Shown one piece after another: positions 24,501-36,138 of a stretch of 64,000 nucleotides of DNA. Source of the stretch: Inia geoffrensis (taxonomy: Eukaryota > Chordata > Mammalia > Artiodactyla > Iniidae); contig CM070905.1 of assembly GCA_036417435.1 (NCBI GenBank), positions 19,693,592 to 19,757,591 on the forward strand, in the 5' to 3' direction. A program made the translations under genes and the position numbers. The notes under the pieces were generated by a model. That model did no database searches. It was not told the DNA's origin and worked only from the letters and a program-made list of their open reading frames with translations. The number at the start of each line of letters is the position of its first letter. Position 1 is the stretch's first letter.

Positions 24501-24597
24501 TCAATTGGAAGAATCAATATTGTGAAAATGACTATACTACCCAAAGCAATCCAGACTCAATACAATCCCTATCAAACTACCAACGGCATTTTTCAGG
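21590..24597 (+). mobile_element. Outer L1, 3' part (end of ORF1, most of ORF2), 3'-truncated
   Basis: The outer L1 resumes exactly at the duplicated agagaaaaagagg, finishes ORF1 by about 21935, has ORF2 from ATG at 22113, and stops abruptly near 24597 after 'ctaccaacggcatttttcag', in the region that in the inner copy is at 19865-19885. No 3' UTR, polyadenylation signal or A tail follows. Confidence 0.88.
22113..24597 (+). pseudogene. Outer L1 ORF2, broken and 3'-truncated
   Basis: Endonuclease motifs are partly kept (NIGGPQYIRQ, VGDFNT). Deletions and stops occur (for example near 22330, 22561 and 22900), and the reverse transcriptase part is split into frames at 23246-23614, 23611-23853, 23922-24131 and 24195-24656. 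The catalytic box reads LFAADM: alanine replaces the first aspartate of FADD (codon 24189-24191). The frame ends when the element ends, well before the cysteine-rich domain. Confidence 0.87.
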
Positions 24598-26149
24598 TTT
24601 TTATTTTAAAGAAAAGGGCATGGCTCTTTATGGCATATGCTTTCCCATCTGTCTAATCTTCTGATTAATGATCCCAGGAGATGAACACCACCTCTTCACA
24701 TATACTGGAAGGGTGTTTATATGTAGGTAGAAGAAAATTATGAGTATTTTATATTAAAAATGCAAGCTTTCTTTCAAGTGAGCATTTTAAATATCCCTAT
24801 TTCACTTTAGGAATTTCACCTTTACCCTTCCACAAGTAAATGGATTTTTCATCATCTCCAACTGCTACCAGGTTTAAAAAAAAAACAGGTGAAAGTACTG
24901 CTCTTTGACCAGCAACAATAATATAAAGACTTGGTGACCATGGCAAAATTGTACTAATTACTACAGAGTAGCTGGGCATCTTCCAATTGAGTCTCTCAGA
25001 AGTACTTTACTACCATAAACTGACTCAATTATGGCAATTTTAATTTCATATTCTTGTAGTTCCTTTTTTCCATTTTTTTCCTCTTGTAACTTTGCTCGTC
25101 TTTAAAAAGGGCACTGTCACCTTTGGTCAGATCTTTTATAACGCTAGATTTGTAACATTCTCTTGAAGCTTGAAATTAAAATTTCTTTTCCTACCAATTT
25201 AGTCCCTTCGCACTTGGCAAACATCTTTTTTGATTCTTGCATCTCTAATGGAGCTGAAAATTAATATGACTTTTTTGATTAATTCTTTGATTATGCAAAA
25301 GAATCATCAATGAAGTTAGCATGGCTCTTTCTGTATAGTAGCCCAGAGTTATCATAAAAGCCTTACCTTATATTTCTATAGCACCTCATCTCCCAGAGGA
25401 CCACAGAACACTTCACAAACTACACTCAGAGGACACACCTCCACACTGCTCACTGGCAGCTGTCCGTAGGTGAAATGCATGCTCTGATTAACTAGCATTT
25501 ACTCGAAAGAATACCGTAATAGCAGCTTTAATGATTCTAAAGAAAGACTTAACACTCAAAGAAGGTAATTACACACAAAAGATATTACTGAAAGAAGTGG
25601 AATTAATTTACAGCAAATGTGGTTCACTTATAGCAAGATACGCAAGAAAACCTTCTTAATAAGGATAAGAAAACCAAAATGAAAAATCAAACTGTAAAAT
25701 CTTTTCTTCCAAAGAACTAAGGGCAGTTTTTGGATAGTTTTGGCCTAACCTACTATCAAATTTGTGACCATTCTTCCAAAAGTACTGTCATACCCACAAT
25801 AAAAATGATGCCCATGAGCAAGCATCGTTATCTAGTAACAAAACCATGATAGTCTCAATTATTACCGGTTTCTCTTGCCAACATTATTTCATGCCTCTTA
25901 CTTGGAACCCCAAGCTAATCTGTCTAGCCAACAGAAACCCTGGGGATGATTTAACTGCCGTCCAGTGTAAGAGAGGATGAACTGGTCTCCTGGGAATGCA
26001 GCAGTCTTTCAAATCGTCACCGTAACAAAGTTTTATGAGCCCTGTGCTACATGGCTTTTAAATCTACAAAGGTCATCACACTGACAAAGCATTTAAAATG
26101 GAATCCTAAATCAACCAATCAACAGATATGTAATTGGGTATATCTACTA
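24598..26149. other. Unique intron with a WD-like antisense frame
   Basis: Most of this is unassigned AT-rich sequence. On the minus strand, 24797-24979 is open and contains LVAVGDDEKSIYLWK, reminiscent of a WD-repeat strand. A lysine-rich stretch readable upstream (about 25010-25140, minus) is also open for about 60 codons. I cannot name a parent gene. It could be a degraded processed pseudogene or chance. A diverged 'tatagcacctcatctcccagagg' phrase at 25378 resembles an ancient SINE. Confidence 0.3.
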
Positions 26150-26345
26150 CTCATTCATTCAAGAAATACTAATTAGCTGCATACTGCACATAAGAAGCAG
26201 TGCCAAATTCTGAGGTGGGGCTGGGGTGGGGCCACAATTAATAAATAATAGTCCCATCCCTTCTCTCAAAAGGCTTAGAGACTAGTTGAGAAAAAGGAAT
26301 TAAAAACTGAAGGTGGGAAAGCACTGTGAGAAACTGAATGACGTG
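26150..26345 (+). repeat. Probable L2 3' fragment
   Basis: The phrases 'attcattcaagaaatactaattagctgc' and 'ccctt...aaaaggcttagagactagttgag' follow the conserved L2 3' end order (attcattcaacaaatattta, then ctcaaggagcttacagtctag). It is old and diverged. Confidence 0.55.
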
Positions 26346-26414
26346 TAGGAAATGGTCTTCCAGAGAACTTTTATCTGATTGAGAAGGTAAGATGTAGATT
26401 CAGAAGAGAAAAGA

Positions 26415-26502
26415 TATATTGGGTTGGCCAAAAAGTTCATTCAGGTTTTTTGTGAGACGGTACGGGGAAAGCACGAACGAACTTTTTGGCCAACCCAATA
26501 TA
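26415..26502. mobile_element. Mariner-derived MITE, 88-bp palindrome
   Basis: The arms tatattgggttggccaaaaa gttcattc and its complement at 26475-26502 match over 28 bp with one mismatch (gttcattc against gttcgttc), leaving a 32-bp centre. The ggttggccaaaaagttc end is that of mariner elements found in ruminants and cetaceans, and it is flanked by TA. It is a deletion derivative with no transposase, and it would fold into a long hairpin in either transcript. Confidence 0.88.
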
Positions 26503-28139
26503 AGGATGAGACATGTGGAATGAGTAGTAAAACAAGAAGAGCAGTGAATTTTTGAAAAGCAATGCTCAGTGAATGCTTCCAGAGGAGATAAGATAGAGCA
26601 GACTGGAGTGTATTAGAGAAGGTATTCAGGGATGGGGGCAAAGACAGTGGGAAAGATGTGCAGTATCAACAAGTGCTAGTGTGAGAAAGGACAGTGTCAT
26701 ATTTGGAGGACAAGGAGAACAACTAACTTAATGAGGACACAGCATTTCTAAAGGAAGAGAGTAAACTAAATGGAAAAATAGGCTTTGTGCAAATTGTGGA
26801 AGCATTTGAATGACAACGAAAAAAAAAAAGCCTTATCCAACAACCTAATTAATACAGGGAAACACAGACCATTTGTAATAAACCTAAATTTCATTTTGCA
26901 TTTCCAATTTACTTCTTTGAGTATATAATGATGCTACTACAAAGACTGGCACATACATCACCACCCTACCTTAAGGAGTCAAGCTTTCCTTCAGGAGCCC
27001 TTAGTCATCCAAAATCTTGAAATTATCACATTTTTACAGGACAAAGGAAGAGTCCACAGTCACCTAGCCTGCTGAATATCCTTTTTCCTTATATGAAAAT
27101 CCTAGGAGGAACAGGAAGGATAGGACTGGTATTCACTCCTGCGGCTCTTCTACTCCCAGAGCACCCCAGGGAGGCCACCTTGCAACCCTACCGGGTTATT
27201 AGGTGTCTTTGAAGACCACCACCATAACAATCCACACACACAGCAGCCCACTCTATCAAAAGTATCCGCCTTCGGTAAGGGACCCTACTGACCCTACTGG
27301 TGCTGTATCCCAAACAGAGGGGAGTAATTCTGTAAGATGAGGCTGGGTTGTTGCCAGGTCAACCTCAGGGCAATGAATCTCCAGTTTAGCTTATGTCAAT
27401 CAGCCGAGCATCTAAAATGTGCCTGGGTGGAGAAAAACAAGAGGTGGTATTTCTTCCTGATCACAGCAGGTGAACAGATCATCAACCAGGGCCCAGAATC
27501 AGAGAAGAAAGAAAGAAAAAAGCCTGTGGGGATATTCATTCTATTTCCCAACTGATACACATTCAATTCTGTCAGGATCAAATGGCCAATGAAATTCAAC
27601 CCCACTTTCCTAAGGGACTATTCTATGACCCAACGGTTTTCACTGTAGAAATATTCCCTGACATTTCGGTTTACATTGTGTATTTCTTGATTTCTTTCTG
27701 CTGTGCTCATCTTACTACTGTGGAAAGTAAAGCATCCCTTTATTTCATATTTGAATTTTTAAAAATTACTATAAAGTCTCACCCCCACTGTTCCCAAGTT
27801 TATCATCTGCATTTGAATTTTCACTAAAAAGCACCTGACCTACATTATCCATTTTGATTTTTGTATTCCTTTTCCCACTAGAGCAGACACTGCCATACTC
27901 GTTGATCACCTGATAAAAACACGGTTGACAATAAACAAGTAGTTAATTTTACTTTGGAGCCCTTTTTGGTGATCTGCTCTCTGTGAAAATGCTTGAGGAA
28001 CCCCCCCCCAAAAGTGCTCTGTATTAAACCAGTGCCAACTATTGAGGAGTCATAACACTGAGTGACTAACTTTACAATGACGCTATTTCTTCAGTGTCAT
28101 CCTGTCTCTGAAAAGGTTAACATCTCTTTGCTTCCGTGC
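26503..28139. other. Unique intron sequence
   Basis: No gene or clear repeat is recognised. Homopolymer runs (A at 26819-26830, C at 28002-28010) are the only low-complexity features. Confidence 0.4.
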
Positions 28140-28560
28140 TTGTTCCTCAACAGGCCAGTTCTCCAAAAAGCACTGAAACTTGCCTCATCCTGAGTCCTTC
28201 ATCACTGCAGATGCTCGGCTTTGGATTCCCACCCGTTTGTCTTTCTTTCTGGTGTACACGTGCCTGACACTCATGGCAGCAACCCAGATGCTGCCTCACC
28301 AGAACCGGGGAGACCGGGATGATCAGCCCCAGCTCCATGAGGAGATGCTGCTTCGTGCAGCACAGCCAAAAATAGTGCTGGCCTTTTCCACTGCCATATC
28401 GTGCTGCTAACACATACCTAATGTGCTGTCATTTATCACCCCCGTGAGACTGGCTACTTCGTGCTGAGCATCCGTCATCCGCTGTAGTTCACTGGGCGGC
28501 AGCCCTCATTTTCCTTAGATGGAATCATATCGAAGCGGTGAATTTTGTTGTCATTGTTCA
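28140..28560. other. GC-richer unassigned segment
   Basis: This 400-bp stretch is richer in GC and CpG than its surroundings and has an open frame on each strand (plus 28180-28410, minus 28147-28413). I do not recognise either translation, and there are no splice-flanked ends, poly-A tail or target duplication. It could be an ancient repeat, a regulatory element or an old retrocopy. Confidence 0.3.
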
Positions 28561-29151
28561 CTTTGTATTTTTTAAATCCTTCAAAGCTTTTAGGTAGCTA
28601 ATCAAAAAAGGTCCATGCCACTCACTACTGTGTCACTTCGGCAACACCAACAAATACTTCTGGGAAGACCAGAACTACTAAAAAGAATAAATAAATCCGC
28701 ACCTTTGAATGCTAGAAAATTTGCTATATAATCTTAAGGATAAAAAAAATTAAAATAATTTTGAAGAAAATTCCCCTGCGAAGGGCCCAGGTTTTTTCAA
28801 CACCTGATTGTATTACAGGTAGAGATTTGGCAGCAACACTGTAATCTACAAATGTACATAAAACTTAGGTGGTGAATGAGATGCTGTTAAACAGTTTGAG
28901 AGAGATCTCTGAGTAACAGTTTCTTAAGATCCTTTAAGTTAGGAAAGACTTTTCTATGGCTACATATAATTTCCGTGGCTTCCCATTAACCACATTCTCT
29001 GGAGTTCTAATGGCTATGCGACAAGAAACAGGAGAGCGTATCAGGAAACTCTTGGTGTCACCACCACTGACAAGTTCTCCGTCATGATCTGGCCATGGGG
29101 TAAGCTAATACAGGGATTGTGAGGGAAATAAACCTCAAATCGCCTCAACTC
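28561..29151. other. Unique intron sequence
   Basis: Nothing recognisable is seen. Confidence 0.4.
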
Positions 29152-29205
29152 CAGGGTCGTTTGCCAGTGGCTGTGGCCCAGGGTCGTTTGCCAGTGGCTG
29201 TGGCC
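29152..29205 (+). repeat. Perfect 27-bp tandem duplication
   Basis: The unit cagggtcgtttgccagtggc plus tgtggcc occurs at 29152-29178 and 29179-29205 without a mismatch, indicating a recent local duplication or an assembly error. Confidence 0.97.
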
Positions 29206-29599
29206 CAATGTATTCTTGCCCTGCTTGCTCTGCTTCTTCCCTTCCTCTGAGGCTCACTTCCCTATCTGTCAAAACAGGCTTTTATTCCCTCTCCAAGGTG
29301 TCTGTCCACATCCCCTAAGGAATGGTCAACTCCAGAAAGCCACCATCCCTAACCTGAACAGCACTTGGGTCCTGCCCACAAATTTGCTGCCATATCACCC
29401 ACATATAATGGAAAGATGCAGAAGCAAAGAAAGGCAAAGCATGGCATCACTGTAAGAAGCGCCGATCTCTAGAGACTATAAAGTATGTTGCTTGTGGCAA
29501 CAATGGAGAGCTGATTAAACTGATGAACTACCGAAGGAAAGGAGCCCTCGCTTCACTTGTACACTCATGAGTTTCTGAGCTGGTCCATTTGTATAGCTT

Positions 29600-30060
29600 C
29601 AGCTATTACCCTGAGGCAGATAGATGATCCCTAAATTGCTGTCTCCTGCCCTAACTTCTCCCCTAGCCTCCAGTGCTCCATCTCTAGCTGCCTGCAACAC
29701 AATTCTATGGGGATATTTTGCCAATACCTCAAATTTAACAGGCACAAAGCACCACCTTCCTGATCCTAATAACTACGCAGGCTCAAAACTTCACCCTGAC
29801 TTAACGGCTCTCCATTTATTAAACGGTAAAAGGTTCTGAAAATTCATTCTTCTTTCAAACTCTCTCTAATCTCAGCCCTCTTTCTTTTCACTGCCCCTGC
29901 CCTAGTCTAGCCCTTCCTTCCTGTATTGACTGAACTTGACTTCTAATCGGTATCTCTCCATCCACTTCCTTCTCCACCAATTCATTCTGCACGCTGTTGC
30001 CAGATTAAACATCCTAAATACATTACTTTCATCATTTCACTCTTCTACTGAAAAAGCATA
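29600..30060 (+). repeat. Possible ancient LINE-derived segment
   Basis: Pyrimidine-rich phrases ('tgtctcctgccctaacttctcccc', 'ctcaaatttaacaggcacaaagc', 'cacgctgttgccagattaaac') resemble a diverged mammalian interspersed repeat also seen near 51.6-52.0 kb. The family is uncertain. Confidence 0.35.
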
Positions 30061-30584
30061 ACAGCTACTATCATCTATCCAGTAATCATGCCCTCCCCAA
30101 AACAATTTAAATCTGATTAAGCCTCTTGACCTAAGTTAGGGACATCGATAAATAGCAAATGACACAATGGGGAAGCAATCAACAAAAGCCAGGATGTGGG
30201 AAATTACTATAGGACAAATGATCTGGCTTCTTCAGTAAATAAATTTCAAGAGGTAAAAATGAGATGCAGGGGAACTTACATATTAAAATAGTTTTAAGAA
30301 GCTTACCAAACACACTGAGGTATTTAAACCTTATTTGAATCCTGATTCAGACAAACTGTAAAAAGTACACAATTACGACATTTGAGACAACTGGAAATGT
30401 GAACCCTGACTGGATATTTCACAGTAAGAAAACTATGCTGTTAGGTATGATCATGGTTTTTAAAAGGAGACCTTATCTTTCAGAGATTCACATTGGAATA
30501 CAGGTGAAACAATATGCTCTCTAGGATTTTTTTTTAAATAAGGGAAAGGGAAAGGGAAATGGGCAGGGGTAGAAACGAGACAAT

Positions 30585-30720
30585 AGTACTATAAATTGGT
30601 AACATCAGAAAGTGAATTTGGACAGTGGGTGCACAGGGGTTCATTATACATTTCTACGTACTTCTGAACACGTTTGAAATGTTCTGTAATAAAATAAAAA
30701 GCAAAAACAAAAAAACCATT
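30585..30720 (+). repeat. Possible L1M 3' terminus
   Basis: 'ttctacgtacttctgaacacgtttgaaatgttctgtaataaaataaaaagc' followed by an A-rich tail resembles an old L1 3' end with a polyadenylation signal. It is short and uncertain. Confidence 0.4.
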
Positions 30721-31664
30721 ACGGCAGCCCACAGCCAAAAGAGGCAAGCCCAATCTCTGATTCAAAGAGCTCCCTGGCACCCAGAGTTATTCAATCTTAT
30801 TTTGGTAACACTTCCCCCCACAAAAAAGCTAACCAAAAAAACCTCCATTCTTCCCAGCTCTCTATAATACTATGTGTATTACATATTCAACCCTAACCAT
30901 GTTAGGGTGTGCCAAGTCTCTCTTTGTCCATGAACTCAAATGCTTTAATGCATTCTGACCTTGTTCCTCTATGATCTCCTCTGAAGTTTTTCCCTGGAAC
31001 CATAAACAGCCCTGTATTATTGCTGGTTATGTTTCTGTCTTAACTCCCTGCAAGGTTAAAATAATTTCATAAATTCCTTTTACATATACATCTTAAAAAA
31101 GAAATACCGTTTCCCCTTAGTTAAAAACAACAAGAAATTTCCATTAATATAAATCTGATTAACTCATACAGGTAATAAATAGGGGTGGGGAGAGAAGAAA
31201 CAAAGAAAACAACTCGTTTCTTAATAAAAAGACAATCGTTAAGATTCTGATATAACTGTTTCCAGTCCAAAAGCTTCTTGAATGAAAAAATGTATTTTTC
31301 AATGCTCTCAACTACTCAAGTCAGAAACAGGAATTACCTATGTTTGCTGTCTTTGGGCTGCTAACTCTAAATAAAGTTGAATCAAAATCTCTATATGGAG
31401 ACTAATAACAGCACAGTCATTTGGTTTTTCTTTTCCCTTTAACGTATGCATATACTAAAGCATTTCCCATCTCTATGGCACTTCAACATGCTATCATCGT
31501 TTGCTATATGTCATAGAACACACACTCCCTCCTAAACATGCCACAGTGATGCATCTTTCTAAATAAAACTAAACTCACTTTTTGTAAACTTCTCCCACCC
31601 CTTAAGACTGTCTTCTAATAGTCTTGGTTTTAATATGACCAAGCCTGTAATATTTGCTCATCGT

Positions 31665-31765
31665 AGTTCTTAACCAGATTGTGCATTAGAATCAGTTGGA
31701 ATCCTACTGAAAGAGGCTTTTCAGATGTGGGATCCACAGGTAATTCTGACTGGGAGGAAGGGAGG
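31665..31765 (+). mobile_element. MER5-like hAT remnant
   Basis: 'gtagttcttaaccagattgtgcattagaatcagttgg' and 'ccacaggtaattctgactggg' follow the MER5 order. It is a partial, diverged copy. Confidence 0.55.
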
Positions 31766-32260
31766 AAGAAAAGAAGGCTCAGTGACAACTAATAGCTGTG
31801 ACTACCAAAATATTCAGAACATTCAGATGATCTAATCTGAAGCCACTGCGAAAACATAAATGAAATAATTTTCTTGTCCCTATAGGGTAAAGCAAAGGCT
31901 TCAACCAATTGTAGTGCATTTAACAAAATATCTGGCATCTTAGAACTGGAAAACCCAAATCTCTATTCAGTGACTGCTATTCTTTGAAACATGAAATCTT
32001 CAATTTTCACAATTTGAAAATATGTATACATATATAGGTGTAAATATACGACTTTATATACATACACTTAGTAAAATGCCTAGTGAGGCATATTCCTCAA
32101 CACAGCCTTTATTTTAAAATTATGAGAACTAAGGTCATTTCAACTAAATGAATCACCTACAAGTATCACAGATTCTCAAGTAAAATGTCAAGACGTCAAA
32201 GTCCAAGCCAAATTAGGCATATAAATCACTGACTTAAACATTTAAAAAGAAAGCTAGGGG

Positions 32261-32632
32261 GACTTCCCTGGTGGCACAGTGGCCGAGAATCTGCCTGCCA
32301 ATGCAGGGGACACAGGTTCGAGCCCTGGTCCAGGAAGTTTCCCACATGCCGCAAAGCAACTAAGCCCGTGCGCCACAACTACTGAGCCTGTGCTCTAAAG
32401 CCCACAAGCCACAACTACTGAGCCTGCGTGCCACAATTACTGAAGCCCGCATGCCTAGAGCCCATGCTCCGCAATAAGAGAAGCCACCGCAGTTAAGAAG
32501 CCCGCGCACTGCAAGGAAGAGTAGCCCCTGCTTGCCGCAACTAGAGAAAGCCCGCATGCAGCAACAAAGATCCAGTGCAGCCAAAAATTTAATAAATAAT
32601 AATAAAATAAAATAAATTTATAAATTAAAAAA
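32261..32632 (+). mobile_element. CHR-type SINE, long form
   Basis: Starts gacttccctggtggcacagt, has box B-like ggttcgagccc, three 'cacaactactga'-type modules and an AT-rich tail (aataaataataataaaataa). The flanks aaagctaggg (about 32250-32259) and aaagcaagctaggg (about 32636-32649) are probable target-site duplications. Confidence 0.92.
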
Positions 32633-33000
32633 AAGAAAGCAAGCTAGGGCAAGCTGAGTTCTACATTTGACTCTTTGGTGCTATAACCATGATTTAAAAC
32701 TCTTATCTCAGTTTCTCCAGTTCTAAAATGGGAACAATATGACAAATGGTAAAAACAGAAAGGACAAAGGGATTCATAAGATGCAAGAAATCATTTTAGT
32801 GCTTGAGTCTAAAGTGACAGATAAGTGAAATTACTTAAGAATTTCATAAACTCACTTGAACCAAGTAATTCCATGAAAGAGCTGTATTTTCCTAAATGTA
32901 TTGTAAATGGTCTTTGCTTTAATATGATTGAAATGGTAAGATTTGCTGAGCCTGATAATCATTTAAATATTCTCTAACCAATTAAGATCAATAGGCAAGG

Positions 33001-33362
33001 GGCTTCCCTGGTGGCACAGTGGTTGAGAATCCGCCTGCCAATGCAGGGGACACGGGTTCGAGCCCTGGTCCAGGAAGATCCCACATGCTGCAGAGCAACT
33101 AAGCCCGTGCGCCACAACTACTGAGCCTGCACTCTAGAGCCTGTGAGCCACAGCGACTGAGCCCGTGTGCCACAACTACTGAAACCCACGTACCTAGAGC
33201 CCGTGCTCCACAACAAGAGAAGCCACCGCAATGAGGAGCCCGCGCACTGCAACAAAGAGTAGCCCCCCCTCGCCGCAACTAGAAAAAGCCCACACGTGGC
33301 AACAAAGACCCAACACAGCCAAAAAATTTTTTAAATAAATAACTTAAAATAAGAAAAAAAAA
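33001..33362 (+). mobile_element. CHR-type SINE, long form, with TSD
   Basis: Same family as the copy 370 bp upstream, starting ggcttccctggtggcacagt, with three modules. The duplication aagatcaRtaggcaa occurs at 32984-32998 and 33363-33377 with one mismatch. Confidence 0.93.
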
Positions 33363-33509
33363 AAGATCAGTAGGCAAAAATAAAATCTTGATCTTTATCT
33401 TGTGACCAAGACCCAGCAACAATAATCTAATGCCAGCGTCTGACGGATTATTCTAAAAGCAAACTTACAAACCTTACAATGTTGTCGTGGAGTAAAGATT
33501 GCCAAGAAT

Positions 33510-33897
33510 TCCTTGCTACTCTTCCCACTGAATGGACTCTATTTTCCCTCCACTTTGACCAACAGAATGTGGCAGATGTGACACCATGTAATATACAAGG
33601 CAGGGCCTTAAGGTATCATCAGCCTCCACCTTTACCTTTTTGAATGCTCCAGACCGGAAGCCAGCATTCATGTAAGAAGTCCAACTACCCTGAGACTCAT
33701 GTTATGAGGTCCTACGGAGAGAGAGAGAAAGCTTCTAATGCAGCCCAGCCTTTAGCTGAAGTAGCCAAGTGAATGTTCTCAGTCGACGCCATGTAGAGTA
33801 GAAGCACCACCCTGCTGAGCCCTGAGTGAATGTCTGACTCATAAAACTGAGAGCAAATAGAAGCCATGAAGTTTGAGTAATGTGGTACATGCAGCAA
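33510..33897 (+). repeat. Probable MLT1-like LTR remnant
   Basis: 'ggactctattttccctccactttgacc', 'gaatgtggcagatgtgacacc', 'cagggccttaag' and 'gcagcaacagacaatcaa' near the end resemble diverged ERVL-MaLR LTRs (MLT1 type). No internal retroviral coding sequence is present. Confidence 0.5.
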
Positions 33898-34344
33898 CAG
33901 ACAATCAAACCAAAAGAGCTCTAACTACACTCAAGAATTTAGGCATACTCTCAAATTACTTCCACAATCAGAATAGGTTTAAGAGAAAGAAGTTTTTTTT
34001 TCAGTATTATCAATTCAGGAAGATATCATCATTGTTGCTCTACAATCTTCTCAGGTAGGCAAGAGCAGTATCAGTGAAGCAATGCCAGTTGCTTTAATTT
34101 CACTCAAATCATATAATGATACTGTACCTCACACTATCCCACCTATTATCATTAATCATCACCACTTAATTATGGCCTCTTGGTTACTAGCAACCCCCTT
34201 GCTTGGGCCCAGGTGCACCAAACCTTGATAAGCATACAGCCTCCTTGAGGACTAAGGCCGTTTCAATCACCAGGGGCAGTACAAATCTGCCTTGGCTTTC
34301 AGTGGTCCACCCTCCAGTAACTCAGACAAAACCAGACAAAGAGA

Positions 34345-34665
34345 GGGACTTCCCTGGTGGTATATGGTTAAAAATCCTCCTGCCAACGCAGGGCACACGG
34401 GTTTGAGCCCTGGTCCAGGAAGATCCCACATGCCGCGGAGCAACTAAGCCCGTGCGCCGCAACTACTGAGGCTGTGCTCTAGAGCCCGTGAGCCACAACT
34501 ACTGAGCCCGTGCTCCGCAACAAGAGAAGACACCGCAATGAGAAGCCCACGCACCACAACAAAGAGTAGCCCCCGTTCGCCACAACTAGAGAAAGCCTGT
34601 GCGCAGCAACGAAGACCCAACGCAGCCAAAAATAAATAAAATAATTTAAAAAAAAAAAAAAACAA
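34345..34665 (+). mobile_element. CHR-type SINE, long form lacking one module, with TSD
   Basis: Starts gggacttccctggtggtata, with a box B-like ggtttgagccc. It carries two rather than three 'caactactgag' modules and ends 'cgcagccaaaaataaataaa' plus an A-run. The 12-bp cagacaaagaga flanks it at 34333-34344 and 34666-34677. Confidence 0.93.
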
Positions 34666-34679
34666 CAGACAAAGAGAAA

Positions 34680-36138
34680 AGCTTTGGAGGTGGTGGACTG
34701 TAAGGAAGCCCTGTCATTTCTACCCTTGGGTTCTCTAGACCAAGACCCAATCAGACCCAAGCAGATACTTCCTGGGCAATTAGAAATTTAAGGAAAGCAG
34801 ACTTTCCACCAAATCCACCTAATTCTGGGGCATCCGCCACCAAGCTACTATTTTTTAAAGTTTGGCCCAGTGTATTAAGATATCCATGACATTCACCACA
34901 ACTTTCACTGGGCCTCAGACACCCTAGCACTCTGACTTGTGCAACTGCCCCATGTGCACAGGGAGCCAGAGGAATCTCCTTGGCTGCCCATCATTTCCTG
35001 CTTTAAGTAGTGAACATAAAACCACCTACAGAGAGTCCTGATGCTACAGAAGCTGACTTCAATTTAGAGGAAGATTTCTACTTTAACTTTCACATGTTCA
35101 CTTAATTCTATGCATTGGGCAGCATACTATCCACTGACCAGACAGAACAAAAATTCGAGGAGCAAGCACCTTCCTGGAGACCCAGTGGCCTGGCCGACAA
35201 CATGACTTTAATATGCCACCCAAAACAGAGGCTATGGAAAAGTGTTAAAGGTTGAGAAATGAAGAAAAACTATTTCTGCAAGAATAATTGCACAAGTTAT
35301 CTGGCCTAGAATACAGCCAAAAAAAAAAAAAGCTAGTTTTACTTTGAGGAATGGAATCCTCAGCTAACCAAAATATCACATGAAACAAAAGCTAAGAATA
35401 ACCTAGTTTCAGACCTGAATTCAAAATAGAAATTGCATCTGTCTCCTTGAAAAACCCCTCTAGGTCATGGATCAGTACCAATAAGATTTGTGGATTTTCT
35501 TACCTGACAGCAAACTTCAAGTTCTCTCTGCATGAGGTTAATTTTATCACTATTTAGACATTTAAGTGGCAGTTAACACAAGTAAAATGATTTTCCATTC
35601 TGTCTCTGTTAAGCTCCAGAAAGAGAGATCAGGGCACTAAAAAGTGAAGTGACTCATGGTGTCACTGTCAGTGGTTCAACAGTGTAATTACAGCCTCCAT
35701 CTGTAGAACACTACTTAGCACACTCGGGGTTACACACTTAAGCCGACAATGGCTAAACGGGCAGTTTGGTTTTGAAAAGAGACGTGAATTTAAAAAATGA
35801 GATTTTTTTTTCAGAATCGTAACACCTGAAAGATAGGTTTGTTCAAAGTGATCCTCTTATTTCCTCTGTTATGTTAAATCCCACAAGAAATGGAGTATTC
35901 TGTGTTTCCAGTGTACCTCTGTCTTAACACACTTGAAAATGTGCAGCCAACAGTATGACAGGCATGTCACCAAGTAGGTGACATTTCGGAAGGTGCTGTT
36001 GCTACTCAGAAGGGCAAAAACATGTATTTCTATTATCACACTTCTAAAGAGTGTGTAAAACTGAAAAGGGAGTTCAATGGTGTGTGGTCACAGGGATGAC
36101 ACCAGGAGAAAACTCTGACACCCTGTTACTATGATAGC
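34680..36138. other. Unique intron sequence
   Basis: I see no repeat, exon or RNA gene. The stretch around 35500-36150 is free of recognisable repeats and would be a place to look for conserved non-coding sequence. Confidence 0.4.

Noticed and set aside
32261..34665. Possible tRNA genes, because box A- and box B-like elements are present
   Set aside because: They sit at the heads of CHR SINEs with A-rich tails and target duplications; no complete cloverleaf is expected from these SINE heads.
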